Source: CADCTB01 sp964479465
GTDB lineage: Bacteria > Actinomycetota > Acidimicrobiia > Acidimicrobiales > AC-14
Assembly: GCA_964479465.1 (NCBI GenBank)
Contig: CAYZMG010000007.1
Location: 1 to 64,000 of the forward strand
Direction of reading: 5' to 3'
Length of the DNA stretch: 64,000 nucleotides
In this document: positions 1-8,224 of the stretch, one piece after another
Numbering within the stretch: position 1 is the stretch's first letter
Layout: each line of letters begins with the position of its first letter
Position numbers and translations under genes: made by a program
The notes under the pieces: model-generated
What the model was told of the DNA's origin: nothing
Databases searched by the model: none
What the model saw: the letters and a program-made list of their open reading frames with translations, nothing else

Positions 1-784
1 CGGGGCCGACCTGGCCCCGCAGCAGCGCCGGCAGGTCCACCCGCACGATGATCTTCGCCCTCGAGCCCGTCTTGGCGCCGGCGCCGGCGCCGGTGACCAG
101 CTCCACCAGGGCATCGGCCGCGTACGCCTCCGACGGCTCCTGGCGGCCCTCGGCCCGGGCCTGGCGGAACAGGCGGTCCCGGACCGCCTCGATGGCGGCC
201 ATGACCAAGGCTCCCACCTCAGGGTTGTGGCGCATCCGCAGGTTCCACGCCCCTTCGGCATCGGTCCACGCCCGTAGGAACCGTTGGGCGTGAATAGCTT
301 TGCGCCGGGCCTCGGCGTCGGGGCGGGCGGATGCCTTGGTCCGCCCGCAGTGCTCCCGCAACTCGGCCAGAGAAGAGCACCGTGCCTTCGCGACCAGCGC
401 CGCCTCGGCCGAGGGATCGACCACCGCAGCATCGGCCACCGCCGCCACCTGGGAAGCGGACAGTTCCCCGGCCCGGGCGGCGGCGGCCAGCGCCGGCAGG
501 CGCTTCAGGCGCCGGGCCGTCTCCAGCACCTCGCCGGCGGCCCGCACCGACGTACCGGTGCTACAGGCCAGGTGGGCCGCCGCCGAGCGATGACCCGCGG
601 CCTTCCACCCCTCGCCGGCGGCGGAACGAGCGGCGGCCAGCCCCTTGACCGTCGCAGCCAGGTTCTCGATCGCCGCCGCCGCAAGCACCACCGCCCCAGC
701 GTCTTCACAGGACAGCAGTGCAGCGTCGAAGCCGGCGGCGTAGCGACCCACCGCCTCCCGCAACTGCCCGAACTGTTCACACAT
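1..784 (-). CDS. DUF222 (13E12 repeat family) protein, probable HNH endonuclease, 3' end beyond window
   Basis: The reverse strand is open from an ATG at 784 down to base 1, giving 261 codons with no stop, so the C-terminus lies outside the window. The sequence begins MCEQFGQLREAV and continues as an alanine-rich helical domain (AGEVLETARRLKRLPALA, then ASQVAAVADAAVVDPSAE), which is the usual layout of the DUF222 domain. In this family an HNH nuclease domain normally follows, but it would be off the edge here. A LexA-type box lies 57 bp upstream, suggesting DNA-damage control. The role of the family is not settled; many members are repetitive and presumed mobile or nuclease genes. Family assignment is by pattern recognition. 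Confidence 0.75.
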   Translation of the reverse strand, partial: MCEQFGQLREAVGRYAAGFDAALLSCEDAGAVVLAAAAIENLAATVKGLAAARSAAGEGWKAAGHRSAAAHLACSTGTSVRAAGEVLETARRLKRLPALAAAARAGELSASQVAAVADAAVVDPSAEAALVAKARCSSLAELREHCGRTKASARPDAEARRKAIHAQRFLRAWTDAEGAWNLRMRHNPEVGALVMAAIEAVRDRLFRQARAEGRQEPSEAYAADALVELVTGAGAGAKTGSRAKIIVRVDLPALLRGQVGP

Positions 785-841
785 CTCAGCCGTCTCCAGA
801 GTCCGGAGGGCCTGACGGGGGAGGGAGCCGATCCCTCGAAG

Positions 842-855
842 CGAACTGGTGTTCG
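842..855 (-). promoter_or_regulatory. LexA/SOS box upstream of the DUF222 gene
   Basis: CGAAC-TGGT-GTTCG is a perfect CGAAC-N4-GTTCG palindrome, the core of the actinobacterial SOS box. It lies 57 bp before the ATG of the DUF222 gene on the minus strand and 52 bp before the GTG of the divergent lipoprotein gene. Some 13E12-family genes of Mycobacterium tuberculosis are known to be LexA-controlled, which supports the minus-strand gene as the target. Confidence 0.6.
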
Positions 856-907
856 TAGACTAGCAAGCGCGCCAAGCTGGCGCAAGGATTTCTTGTACAA
901 CTGGGTT

Positions 908-1393
908 GTGCACCGAGGTCCCATCAGGCGACCAACGCTTGCCCTCTTGCTGCCTCTGCTTCTCCTTACGGCGTGCGGCGAAATGGCAAGCGACGACGCC
1001 CTCTGCGCCGAGCGGACTGGCGCATCGACCGCCTCGCCTATCACCGATGGTCAGGCGTCGATCGATGCTTGCACTGCGTTCGCCGGCCAATTCACCGGGC
1101 AGGTCGCCGTCCTGCGTGGTGGGTTTCGTTCAGATGTCGAGACAGTATCGGGGTGGCGGATCGGCGGGAGGTTCCCCGAAGCGGTGCCGCAGTTCTTGCA
1201 GGGCCGGTTGGCCAGAGAGCCGATCTACGCGTGCTTCCTCGACATGGATATCGCTGCCCCTTGCCCTCCGGGTTGCCCTGGCTACAACCGCGGGGTCTAC
1301 CTACTCGATTCTTCGGGAACGGGGGCACTTCTGATGGCCGGCCAGCACGACATTCCGGGGGTAGCGGACCTGCCAGTCGTCGCTCCTGCGTAG
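908..1393 (+). CDS. Small predicted lipoprotein, unknown function
   Basis: A 161-residue protein from GTG 908. The N-terminus has two arginines, a hydrophobic run (LALLLPLLLL) and a lipobox-like TAC-GE, so the mature protein should be lipid-anchored at about residue 22. The rest contains several cysteines (CAER, DACTAF, YACFL, APCPPGCPGYN) that may form disulfides. No family is recognised. The reading frame is open far upstream, but that part is the antisense of the DUF222 gene, so the start is set at the signal peptide. It is transcribed divergently from the DUF222 gene. Expression and function are unknown. Confidence 0.55.
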   Translation: MHRGPIRRPTLALLLPLLLLTACGEMASDDALCAERTGASTASPITDGQASIDACTAFAGQFTGQVAVLRGGFRSDVETVSGWRIGGRFPEAVPQFLQGRLAREPIYACFLDMDIAAPCPPGCPGYNRGVYLLDSSGTGALLMAGQHDIPGVADLPVVAPA

Positions 1394-1725
1394 CGGGCGA
1401 CGACACGGGCCGGAGAAGAAGTGCCGGCACCGCCGAGGGTGCACTGCCGTCGACCCGGGCGGTATCGATACGAGGATCCAGGCGGAAGCGGCATTCAAAT
1501 CTACTTGGGCCGTCAGCGGTCCAACTGCGGAGTGGGTCGCAGACCACTCGAGGATGAGCATGTATGCGTCTTGAACGGGCACAGCGGAGAACCGCTCGAG
1601 TTCCGACTGAACGATTGACCGGGACGGCGCCTGCGGCCAGGCAGCGAGCGATTCGTCTCGGAGCAAGGGCAGGACCGTCTCTGACCTTTACCGCCCGTCG
1701 CCCCAAGTCGTGGCACGATGTCGCC
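1394..1725. other. Stretch without a supportable gene
   Basis: Several short frames are open on both strands. The minus-strand frame 1301-1666 has a moderately protein-like composition (for example AYMLILEWSATHSAVGPL) but overlaps the lipoprotein gene, has no family resemblance and no clear ribosome-binding site. I see no RNA gene or repeat here. Confidence 0.4.
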
Positions 1726-1881
1726 ATGCCGACACCCCGCGTGATCGCTCAGGCCGCGGAGACGACCAATCCGATATTGCCGAGTAGCAATGAAGCGCTC
1801 TGGGGTGTGATCCCTCTCCTTCTGCTGGCCGTCGCCATCATCGCCGTCGTGCTCGTCTCGAAGGTCGTTCGGCGACTCTGA
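1726..1881 (+). CDS. Single-pass small membrane protein
   Basis: A 51-residue protein starting at ATG 1726. It has a short polar N-terminus, one clear transmembrane segment (ALWGVIPLLLLAVAIIAVVLV, about residues 25-45) and a basic tail SKVVRRL, so it should sit in the membrane with the C-terminus in the cytoplasm. A CACGAT hexamer ends exactly six bases before the ATG, the spacing seen at other apparent leaderless starts in this window. No family recognised. It could be a small subunit or toxin-like peptide, but nothing nearby indicates a partner. Confidence 0.45.
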   Translation: MPTPRVIAQAAETTNPILPSSNEALWGVIPLLLLAVAIIAVVLVSKVVRRL

Positions 1882-2055
1882 GTGTCTGGTTCGCTCCGTG
1901 CCGAGCTGCGCGACGACTCCGCATAGGGGCATTTGAGCCTTCCGATTGGCGCCCCGCCCAGTGGTCGGTACATGCCGGTAGATCTCGGTCGCGCGACGGC
2001 AAAGCCCAACCAGTGATGTGGACCCAGCTCGTCACCGATCATGCTGGGGCGCTCG

Positions 2056-2061
2056 TAGTAT
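2056..2061 (+). promoter_or_regulatory. Leaderless -10 element
   Basis: TAGTAT fits the actinobacterial -10 consensus TANNNT and ends six bases before the GTG at 2068, so transcription should begin on the start codon. Confidence 0.45.
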
Positions 2062-2067
2062 GCCGCC

Positions 2068-2559
2068 GTGTGGTGGCTCTTCGTGACGCTCGGAGTTGCG
2101 GCCATCTCCACCGTCGAGTACTTCGTCGACCGCGAGCACCGAGACGATGCACGAGCGGCGGAACGTCGTTCTGAGGAAGCGCTCGGGCGTCTGGATCGGT
2201 CACAGCGACGGGAGGTGAGCCGGGCGGTGCGCAGTGGTCGGGCCGTCGGGAATCCGCAGCTGGCACCAGCCGCCGTCGCCATGGCCACTGCCATCATCGC
2301 GGGGAAACAGCGACCCTGGCGGTGGGTGACCAGCGTGATCTTCGTTGTCTGGTTGACGGTCCCAGCAGTTGCCACCTGGCTCGACGGACGTCGGGTCCTC
2401 GCCTCCGCGCTATCCCTCGGCCCTGTGCTCTTTCTCTGCCTGCTTGCCTTCGGGGCCGTGCTCGGACGGAGGGCCAGGGACGCACTCGAAGTCAACCGAA
2501 GGCTCGTTGCTCAGACGTGGCCTCCTGACGAGGACGCCGGGCGAACTGGTGACACGTAG
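2068..2559 (+). CDS. Predicted membrane protein, unknown function
   Basis: A 163-residue protein from GTG 2068. Hydrophobic segments are visible at about residues 2-14 (WWLFVTLGVAAIS), 87-105 (SVIFVVWLTVPAVATWL) and 111-132 (LASALSLGPVLFLCLLAFGAVL). Between the first and second lies a charged arginine/glutamate-rich stretch (residues 20-60) that may be a cytoplasmic helical region. A leaderless promoter (TAGTAT) precedes it. The stop codon is immediately followed by the loop of a 15-bp hairpin whose left arm is the end of the coding sequence. Family not recognised. Confidence 0.5.
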   Translation: MWWLFVTLGVAAISTVEYFVDREHRDDARAAERRSEEALGRLDRSQRREVSRAVRSGRAVGNPQLAPAAVAMATAIIAGKQRPWRWVTSVIFVVWLTVPAVATWLDGRRVLASALSLGPVLFLCLLAFGAVLGRRARDALEVNRRLVAQTWPPDEDAGRTGDT

Positions 2560-2591
2560 TGCGATATACGACACCACGTGTCACCAGTTCG
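2542..2591 (+). terminator. Perfect 15-bp inverted repeat at gene end
   Basis: CGAACTGGTGACACG (2542-2556) is exactly complementary to 2577-2591, with a 20-base loop that starts at the stop codon of the preceding gene. No T-run follows, so it is an intrinsic-like hairpin or transcript-stabilising element rather than a classic terminator. Confidence 0.5.
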
Positions 2592-2611
2592 GGTAGGCCT
2601 CTTCACGACGT

Positions 2612-2633
2612 CCCGTGCAACAACCATGCAACG
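2612..2633 (+). promoter_or_regulatory. Two 11-bp tandem repeats, candidate SARP operator A
   Basis: CCCGTGCAACA is followed directly by ACCATGCAACG, so the core RTGCAAC recurs at exactly one helical turn. The array ends 44 bp before the GTG of the DsrE-like gene. The same repeat occurs three times upstream of the importer operon (6301-6333). Direct repeats at 11-bp spacing are the known binding signature of SARP regulators, and a SARP gene lies between the two arrays. Confidence 0.6.
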
Positions 2634-2677
2634 CCGGCCGCGATCCTCACCACACCCCAACGTCCCTGGAGGATCCC

Positions 2678-3049
2678 GTGGACCGCAGAAAGCTCATCTT
2701 CTTCGTCGGCGCCAACCCGGCGACCGACCCCGGCCGGCTGTCGGCGGCGTACCGCTTCGCGTCGACAGCCGCCGGCGCCGCCCTCGACGCCGAGGTCCGC
2801 CTGGCCGGCGACGCCGTGCTGGCCGCCGACCCTGCCTTCATCGCCACCGTCGACGGCGCGGACGCGCTCCGCAAACGCATCGACGGCGCAACCCACGAAC
2901 GCTTCGACGTGACGGTCTGCCCGGGCTCCACCGAGACACGCGGCATCAACGACGAGCAGGTCGCCGCCATCGGCGCTCGACCCCGTCACCTGAGCGACAT
3001 CCTCGTCGAGGTGGCGGAAGGGAGGTCCGTCCTCGTCCACGTGGGCTGA
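2678..3049 (+). CDS. DsrE/DsrF-like family protein
   Basis: A 123-residue cytoplasmic protein from GTG 2678, preceded by a GGAGG ribosome-binding site. The start (RKLIFFVGANPATDPGRLS) followed by an alpha/beta pattern (AAYRFASTAAGAALDAEVRL) resembles the DsrE/DsrF/peroxiredoxin-like fold, in which small proteins handle sulfur or act as unknown regulators. One cysteine is present, in VCPGSTETRG near residue 84. The gene ends 39 bp before the SARP gene and shares the 11-bp repeat motif with the importer operon, so it may belong to the same regulon. Family call is tentative. Confidence 0.5.
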   Translation: MDRRKLIFFVGANPATDPGRLSAAYRFASTAAGAALDAEVRLAGDAVLAADPAFIATVDGADALRKRIDGATHERFDVTVCPGSTETRGINDEQVAAIGARPRHLSDILVEVAEGRSVLVHVG

Positions 3050-3088
3050 CGGCGTGCGGCACCCGCCGCCAGGTGCCACGATCGATCG

Positions 3089-6000
3089 GTGTCCGACGCC
3101 GGCGCCGACCAGATCGCCACGCCGGAGCTGCGCGTCCGGCTGATGGGATTGTTCGATGTGACGGCCGGGGACGCCGTCGCCCTTCCGGCCGGCAAGGCAA
3201 CCACGATCCTGCAGTTCCTCGCCGTGCGGCGCCGGTCGTTCGTCCCCGTCGACTCCATCGTGGAGGCGCTCTGGGGCGACGAGGCGCCAGCCGGCGCGGC
3301 CCAGAACGTGGCCTCGCTGGTCAGCCGCCTCCGCCGGGTGTTGGGGCCCGAGCGCATCGCCGGCGGCCGGAGCGGGTACCGGTTCGAGACCGCCGGCGCG
3401 TGGGTCGACGTGGACGAGGCCGAGCGCCTCGCCAAGGAGGCCGAGAGCCAGCTCAAGAGCGGCCGCCCGGCGCTGGCCGCGGCGGCGGCGACCCAGGCCC
3501 GGCGGCTGCTGGAGCGGGGCGACTTCCTGGAGGACGAGCCCTATGCGCTTTGGGCGACGGACGGCCGGCGGGAGGCCGAGCGGCTGGCCCGCCGGGTCCG
3601 CCGGGCGGCATGGACGGCGGCCCTGGCCCTCGGCGAGCACCGCGAGGCGCTGGACCTGGCGTCGCGCGCCGTCGACAGCGACCCGCTCGACGAGGAGGCC
3701 CACCGGGCCCGGATGCAGGCCCTGTACCTCGCCGGCGACACCGCCGCCGCCCTCGCCGCCTACGAACGCCTACGCGAGGCGCTGGTCGAGGACCTCGGTG
3801 CGGACCCCGGCCCGGAGACCGAGGCCCTGTACCTCTCGATCCTGCGGTCCGAGCCGGCGGACACGCCGACGCTGGGCATGCCGGCCGCGCCGGCGCCGGC
3901 CGGCGCCTCCCCACTCGTGGGCCGGGACCGGGAGCTGGCGCAGCTCGACAACCGGTGGGCGGCGGCCGCCGGCGGGGATTGGGGCATGGTCGTCGTCTCC
4001 GGAGCGGCTGGGGCGGGCAAGACCCGGCTGGTCGCCGACGTCGCCGCCCGGGCCGAGGCGTCGGGCGCCGCGGTCCTCCGGGCCGCCTGCCATCAGGCCG
4101 AACGGTCGCTGTTCCTCGAGCCCGTGCTCGACGCCCTGCGGGGTTTCATCGTCTCATTGCCGCCGGGACGATTGCCGGCGCTGGTTGGCCCGTGGGCCGG
4201 GACCCTGGTCGAGCTCATGCCCGAACTGCGGGCGCTGGTACCGGCCGGCGCCTACCAACGGGCCACCCCCGAGCTCGAGCATCGGCGGTCGCTGGAGGCG
4301 GTCGCCGGCTTCGTCCAGCGGCTGTCCCGCGAGCAGCCCGTGCTCATCGTGCTCGACGACCTGCACCAGGGTGGTGATTCGACGCCCGAGGCCTTGCACT
4401 TCCTGATCGACCGGCTCACCACCGAGCCGCTGCTCGTCATCGGGACGGTTGCCTCGGACCGGGTCGACGACCTGCGCACGCTCATCGGCCGCGCCGCCGA
4501 GGAGCTGACGTTGGGGCCGCTGGCGCCGGCGGCCGTCGCCGAGCTGGCCCGCCGGTTGAACGTGGTCGGCGTCGACCCGGAGGAGCTCCACGAGCGGACC
4601 GCGGGCCACGCCCAGTTCGTCGTGGAGGCGCTCCGCCTGGCCGCTGAAGGCGACGGGGCGCCGCTGCCGGCGTCGCTGCGTGACGCGGTGGGGGAGCGGG
4701 TCGCCCGCGCCGGTCGTGACGTCGACGAACTGCTGCGGGTGGCTGCCGTTGTGGGGACGACCTTCGACCTGGACTTCGTCGCCGACCTGGCCGACGTCGG
4801 CCTCGGCGACGCGGTGCGCCGGGCCGACCGTGCCCTGCGCGCCGGCCTGGTCGGTCCGGCCGGCGACTCCTTCGAATTTGCCGGCAGCATCATCGGCGAC
4901 GTCCTGTATGAGACGACGCCGGCCCCGATTCGAAGTAGTCACCACCGCCGGGCTGCGGCCCGGCTGGGTGACCGTCCCGAGGCGGCCGCCGGGCACCACG
5001 CCGCGGTCGGCGACTGGGCCCAGGCCCACCAGGCATGGACGGCGGCGGCCGAGCGGGCCATCCGCTCCTTCTCCCTCCGCGACGCCGAACGCCTTCTTAC
5101 CGAGGCTCTTGGCGCCGCCGAGCAGGCCGCCGACGCCGCCGCAACTTCTCTCGTCCGCCTCCGCCGGGGCCAGCTGCGGGAGGAGCTGGCCGACTACGCC
5201 GGCGCCCAGGAAGACCATGCCGCCGCCCTCGAGATCGGCCGCCGGCTGGGCGACGACTCCATCGAGGCCCAGGCGCTCGAGCGGCTGGGCTGGACCGCCT
5301 ACTACGGGCGCGACTCGGGCCTGGCCAGCGAGCTGGCCGGGCAGGCGGCCGAGCTGGCCGAGTCCGCCGCCGCTGCGCCGGCGGCGCTGCCCTCCGCACT
5401 GGTGCTCGTCGGCCGCATCCGCCACTGGGCTGGCGACATCGACGGGGCGGCCGAGGCCTACGAGGAGGCGCTGTCGCGCGCCCCCGACCCGGCGACGATG
5501 GCCTCGGCTCTCAGCTGCCTGGGCGCCCTGCTCGAGCACGGCGACCGCTTCGCCGAGGCCCGGCGCACCCTCGACCGGGCGGCGGCGGAGTCCACTCGCA
5601 CCGGCGCCTTCCGGCCCCTGCTGCGCACGCTCTTCTTCGCCGGCCTGGCCCGGGGCAACCTGGGCGACTTCGGCGGCGCGCTGCGCGCCCTCGAGCGCAA
5701 GCGCCGGCTCCTCGAGGAGTACGACGTCCACTTCTACCGGGCCCGCACCGACACGCTGCTGTCGTGGGTGTGGCGGGAGGTCGGCGACCTCGGCCGGGCC
5801 CGGGACCTGGCCGAGCAGGCCGTCGCCGAGGCCCGTGAGGTCAAGGCCGGCTCCCTGCAGGTGGAGCAGGAGCTGCACGGGCTGCTCGGCGCCGCCGAGT
5901 GCGCGCTGCTCGGCGGAGACGAGGGCTCGGCGTACGCCCTGATCGAGGAGTCCCAGCCGCTGCTCAACACCTGGCTTCCGTTCAAATGGCGGGCCGAGCT

Positions 6001-6292
6001 GCGCTACCTCGACGTGCGGTGCCGGCTCGTCCCCGAGGAGGCCGAGCTCCTCCTCCAGCTGTCACGGGAGCGCCGATCGAGCAAGTACGAGGCGCTGGCC
6101 CTGGCCCATCTCGGCCGCCACGAGGAGGCGGCGGCGGCGGCGACCGTCACCGGCTCGGACCTCATCCTGGCCGAGGTGGCCCCGGCGCCGGCGGCCCGCG
6201 CCGCGTTCGACCGCTTGGCCGCCGCCCTGCCTTCGGAACTGCGTGAGGGGTTCACGACCCGGGGCCGGCTGGCGCGGATCATCAGTTCGTAG
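3089..6292 (+). CDS. AfsR/SARP-family transcriptional regulator with ATPase and TPR domains
   Basis: A 1067-residue regulator from GTG 3089. The N-terminus has a winged-helix OmpR-type DNA-binding domain (about residues 10-100, with FVPVDSIVEALWGDEAP and NVASLVSRLRRVLG), then a bacterial transcriptional activator domain (about 105-255, ending EDLGADPGPETEALY). An AAA/STAND ATPase follows with Walker A SGAAGAGKTRL (Lys311) and Walker B VLIVLDDLHQGG; the usual WAD after DDLH is replaced by QGG. The last 450 residues are alanine-rich TPR-like helical repeats. Proteins of this class activate nearby operons by binding 11-bp-phased direct repeats. Such repeats occur on both sides of this gene, upstream of the DsrE-like gene and of the importer, which are its likely targets. 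The ligand sensed is unknown. Confidence 0.9.
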   Translation: MSDAGADQIATPELRVRLMGLFDVTAGDAVALPAGKATTILQFLAVRRRSFVPVDSIVEALWGDEAPAGAAQNVASLVSRLRRVLGPERIAGGRSGYRFETAGAWVDVDEAERLAKEAESQLKSGRPALAAAAATQARRLLERGDFLEDEPYALWATDGRREAERLARRVRRAAWTAALALGEHREALDLASRAVDSDPLDEEAHRARMQALYLAGDTAAALAAYERLREALVEDLGADPGPETEALYLSILRSEPADTPTLGMPAAPAPAGASPLVGRDRELAQLDNRWAAAAGGDWGMVVVSGAAGAGKTRLVADVAARAEASGAAVLRAACHQAERSLFLEPVLDALRGFIVSLPPGRLPALVGPWAGTLVELMPELRALVPAGAYQRATPELEHRRSLEAVAGFVQRLSREQPVLIVLDDLHQGGDSTPEALHFLIDRLTTEPLLVIGTVASDRVDDLRTLIGRAAEELTLGPLAPAAVAELARRLNVVGVDPEELHERTAGHAQFVVEALRLAAEGDGAPLPASLRDAVGERVARAGRDVDELLRVAAVVGTTFDLDFVADLADVGLGDAVRRADRALRAGLVGPAGDSFEFAGSIIGDVLYETTPAPIRSSHHRRAAARLGDRPEAAAGHHAAVGDWAQAHQAWTAAAERAIRSFSLRDAERLLTEALGAAEQAADAAATSLVRLRRGQLREELADYAGAQEDHAAALEIGRRLGDDSIEAQALERLGWTAYYGRDSGLASELAGQAAELAESAAAAPAALPSALVLVGRIRHWAGDIDGAAEAYEEALSRAPDPATMASALSCLGALLEHGDRFAEARRTLDRAAAESTRTGAFRPLLRTLFFAGLARGNLGDFGGALRALERKRRLLEEYDVHFYRARTDTLLSWVWREVGDLGRARDLAEQAVAEAREVKAGSLQVEQELHGLLGAAECALLGGDEGSAYALIEESQPLLNTWLPFKWRAELRYLDVRCRLVPEEAELLLQLSRERRSSKYEALALAHLGRHEEAAAAATVTGSDLILAEVAPAPAARAAFDRLAAALPSELREGFTTRGRLARIISS

Positions 6293-6300
6293 TCGCAGCG

Positions 6301-6333
6301 GCCGTGCACCGGCCGTGCAACGGCCGTGCAACG
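6301..6333 (+). promoter_or_regulatory. Three 11-bp tandem repeats, candidate SARP operator B
   Basis: GCCGTGCACCG, GCCGTGCAACG and GCCGTGCAACG follow one another without spacers. They begin 8 bp after the SARP stop codon and end 15 bp before a TAGCCT hexamer (6349-6354) that could be the -10 of the importer operon. The exact 11-bp period places each half-site on the same face of the helix. Confidence 0.65.
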
Positions 6334-6382
6334 CCTCGGCGGAGGCTCTAGCCTGTCAATCCGCTCGACAAGGAGTCCTCCC

Positions 6383-8140
6383 ATGAAGAAGCGCTTTCGC
6401 CGCGCCGGGGCCCTGGCCCTGGGCGCGGCAGTCCTGGCCGGCTCGGCCACCGCCGGCGCCCAGCCGCAGGGGTCCAAGATCACCGTGGCCATCAAGGCCA
6501 ACGAGAACAACCTCACCCCTTTCACCCTGACCCTGCTCGGCCTGCCGGTCAGCCATGACCTGACCAACCTCGTGTACGACACCCTGTTCTGGTCCCAGGT
6601 CAAGGCCGACCCCGAGCCGTGGCTGGCCACGGGCGCCGAGCCCAGCGAGGACCGCACGCAGTGGACGGTCAAGCTGCGGCCCGGCGTCGCCTGGCACGAC
6701 GGCATGCCCTTCACCGCCGAGGACGTGAAGTTCACCTTCGAGAAGATGAAGACCAGCACCGGCGGCCGCTACAGCCACCACGTCTGGGAGTACCCGACCT
6801 TCAAGTCGGCCGAGGTGCTCGACCCGCTGACCGTCCGCCTGAGCTTCGACCAGGCGGCCCCGACGTTCAAGATCCTGCCCGGCGCCGACCTCCCGATGGT
6901 GCCCAAGCACATCTGGGAGAGCATCGCCGAGCCGACCAAGGCCACCGACATCCTCCCGATCGGCACCGGCCCCTACAAGATGGCGTCGTTCGTCCCCGAC
7001 CAGATCTACCGGCTCGAGGCCAACGCCAGCTACTTCAAGGGCCGCCCCAAGGTCGACGCCATCGACCTGCCCATCGTGAAGGACCAGTCGGCCGCCTTCG
7101 CCGCCCTCCAGACCGGCCAGGTCGACAGCGTCGACCGGTCCGTGCCCCCCGAGTTGTTCGAGCAGATGTCGAACCAGCCCGGCGTCAAAGTGGTGCAGGC
7201 GACCCGCATGGAGTCGGTCCACCTCCACTTCAACAACCGCAAGGGCGCCCTCACCGACCCCCGAGTGCGCAACGCCATCACCGAGGCCATCGACAACCAG
7301 GCCATCGTCGACACGGTGCTTCTCGGCCACGCCCGGCCCGGCCGTGACGGTTGGGTCCACCCGGACTCGGCATGGGCCGACCCCCAGGGCGGCCACGTCT
7401 TCGACCCGGCCAAGGCCAACGCCGACCTCGACGCCGCGGGCATCCGCCGGGGCGAAGACGGCATCCGCCGCACGGCCGACGGCAGCCGAATCGAGTTCAC
7501 CATCTCGGTGGCGGCCAACGAGCCCCAGCACACCCGCTCGGCCCAGCTGATCTCCCAGCAGGTGGAGGCCATCGGCGTGAAGGTCAACGTCGAGTCCGTC
7601 GACGCGGCGACGCTGCGCCAGCGGCGCGGCACCGGCAACTACGACTCTTTCATCACCAACCTCGAGTCGCACGCCCACGCCGACCCCGACGCCCTGGCCT
7701 TCTTCTTCCAGTCGCCGGCCCCCGGCGCCCCCGTCGGGAGCTTCGGTGGCTACTCCAACCCGGAGTTCGACCGGCTGACCCAGCAGGCGCGGACGACGAT
7801 CGACAACGGCGCCCGCAAGGATCTGCTCGTGGCGGCCCAGCGCATCTACGCCGCCGACGCCCCGGCGCTGGTCCTCTACTACCCGGACGGCGACTACGCC
7901 TACCGGACCGCGGCCTACGACGGCTGGATCGCCGACACCGGCCACGGGATTCTCACCAAGCGCTCCTTCATCCCCGGCTACGAGACGACCTCCGATGAGC
8001 CGGCCGTGACCGGCGGCTCGGTGGACGACGGGCCTCCGTGGGCCGCCATCGGTGTGGTCCTCGGCCTGGCCGTGGTCGGCGGCGGTGTCGCCGCCTCCCG
8101 CAGCCGGCGCCGGGAGCAGTACGAGGCCGAAGAGGCGTAG
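6383..8140 (+). CDS. ABC transporter substrate-binding protein, family 5 (peptide/nickel type)
   Basis: A 585-residue exported protein from ATG 6383, with AAGGAG eight bases upstream. The signal peptide is MKKRFRRAGALALGAAVLAG, cleaved near ATAGAQP. The mature part has the SBP family 5 signatures: WTVKLRPGVAWHDGMPFTAEDVKF and GTGPYKMASF. Unlike most relatives it ends in a transmembrane helix (AAIGVVLGLAVVGGGVAAS) with a basic tail, so it is anchored by its C-terminus instead of a lipid. It is the first gene of an importer operon and is separated from the permease genes by a strong hairpin. Substrate is probably an oligopeptide, but dipeptide, nickel or glycan transport cannot be excluded. Confidence 0.85.
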   Translation: MKKRFRRAGALALGAAVLAGSATAGAQPQGSKITVAIKANENNLTPFTLTLLGLPVSHDLTNLVYDTLFWSQVKADPEPWLATGAEPSEDRTQWTVKLRPGVAWHDGMPFTAEDVKFTFEKMKTSTGGRYSHHVWEYPTFKSAEVLDPLTVRLSFDQAAPTFKILPGADLPMVPKHIWESIAEPTKATDILPIGTGPYKMASFVPDQIYRLEANASYFKGRPKVDAIDLPIVKDQSAAFAALQTGQVDSVDRSVPPELFEQMSNQPGVKVVQATRMESVHLHFNNRKGALTDPRVRNAITEAIDNQAIVDTVLLGHARPGRDGWVHPDSAWADPQGGHVFDPAKANADLDAAGIRRGEDGIRRTADGSRIEFTISVAANEPQHTRSAQLISQQVEAIGVKVNVESVDAATLRQRRGTGNYDSFITNLESHAHADPDALAFFFQSPAPGAPVGSFGGYSNPEFDRLTQQARTTIDNGARKDLLVAAQRIYAADAPALVLYYPDGDYAYRTAAYDGWIADTGHGILTKRSFIPGYETTSDEPAVTGGSVDDGPPWAAIGVVLGLAVVGGGVAASRSRRREQYEAEEA

Positions 8141-8154
8141 CGGCCCCACCCATC

Positions 8155-8201
8155 TGCGAAGAGGGCGCGAGCGTCCCCCCCGGCGCTCGCGCCCTCTCGC
8201 A
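8155..8201 (+). terminator. Intra-operon hairpin after the binding-protein gene
   Basis: GAGGGCGCGAGCG (8161-8173) pairs perfectly with 8184-8196, and TGCGA/TCGCA extends the stem past a single bulged A. There is no T-run. Hairpins at this position in importer operons typically protect the binding-protein message or attenuate readthrough, giving more binding protein than permease. Confidence 0.6.
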
Positions 8202-8224
8202 GCAACCAACGAAGGAGGTGTCCC

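Noticed and set aside
300..1393. Long plus-strand frames at 284-1393 as a single 369-residue protein
   Set aside because: The first 600 bases are the antisense of the DUF222 gene; only the part from the signal peptide at 908 looks like a protein.
1301..1666. Minus-strand frame with protein-like composition
   Set aside because: It overlaps the lipoprotein gene, has no clear start signal and no family resemblance.
2578..4377. Very long Arg/Gly/Pro-rich frames opposite or beside the SARP gene
   Set aside because: Shadow frames of high-GC coding sequence; composition is that of out-of-frame translation.
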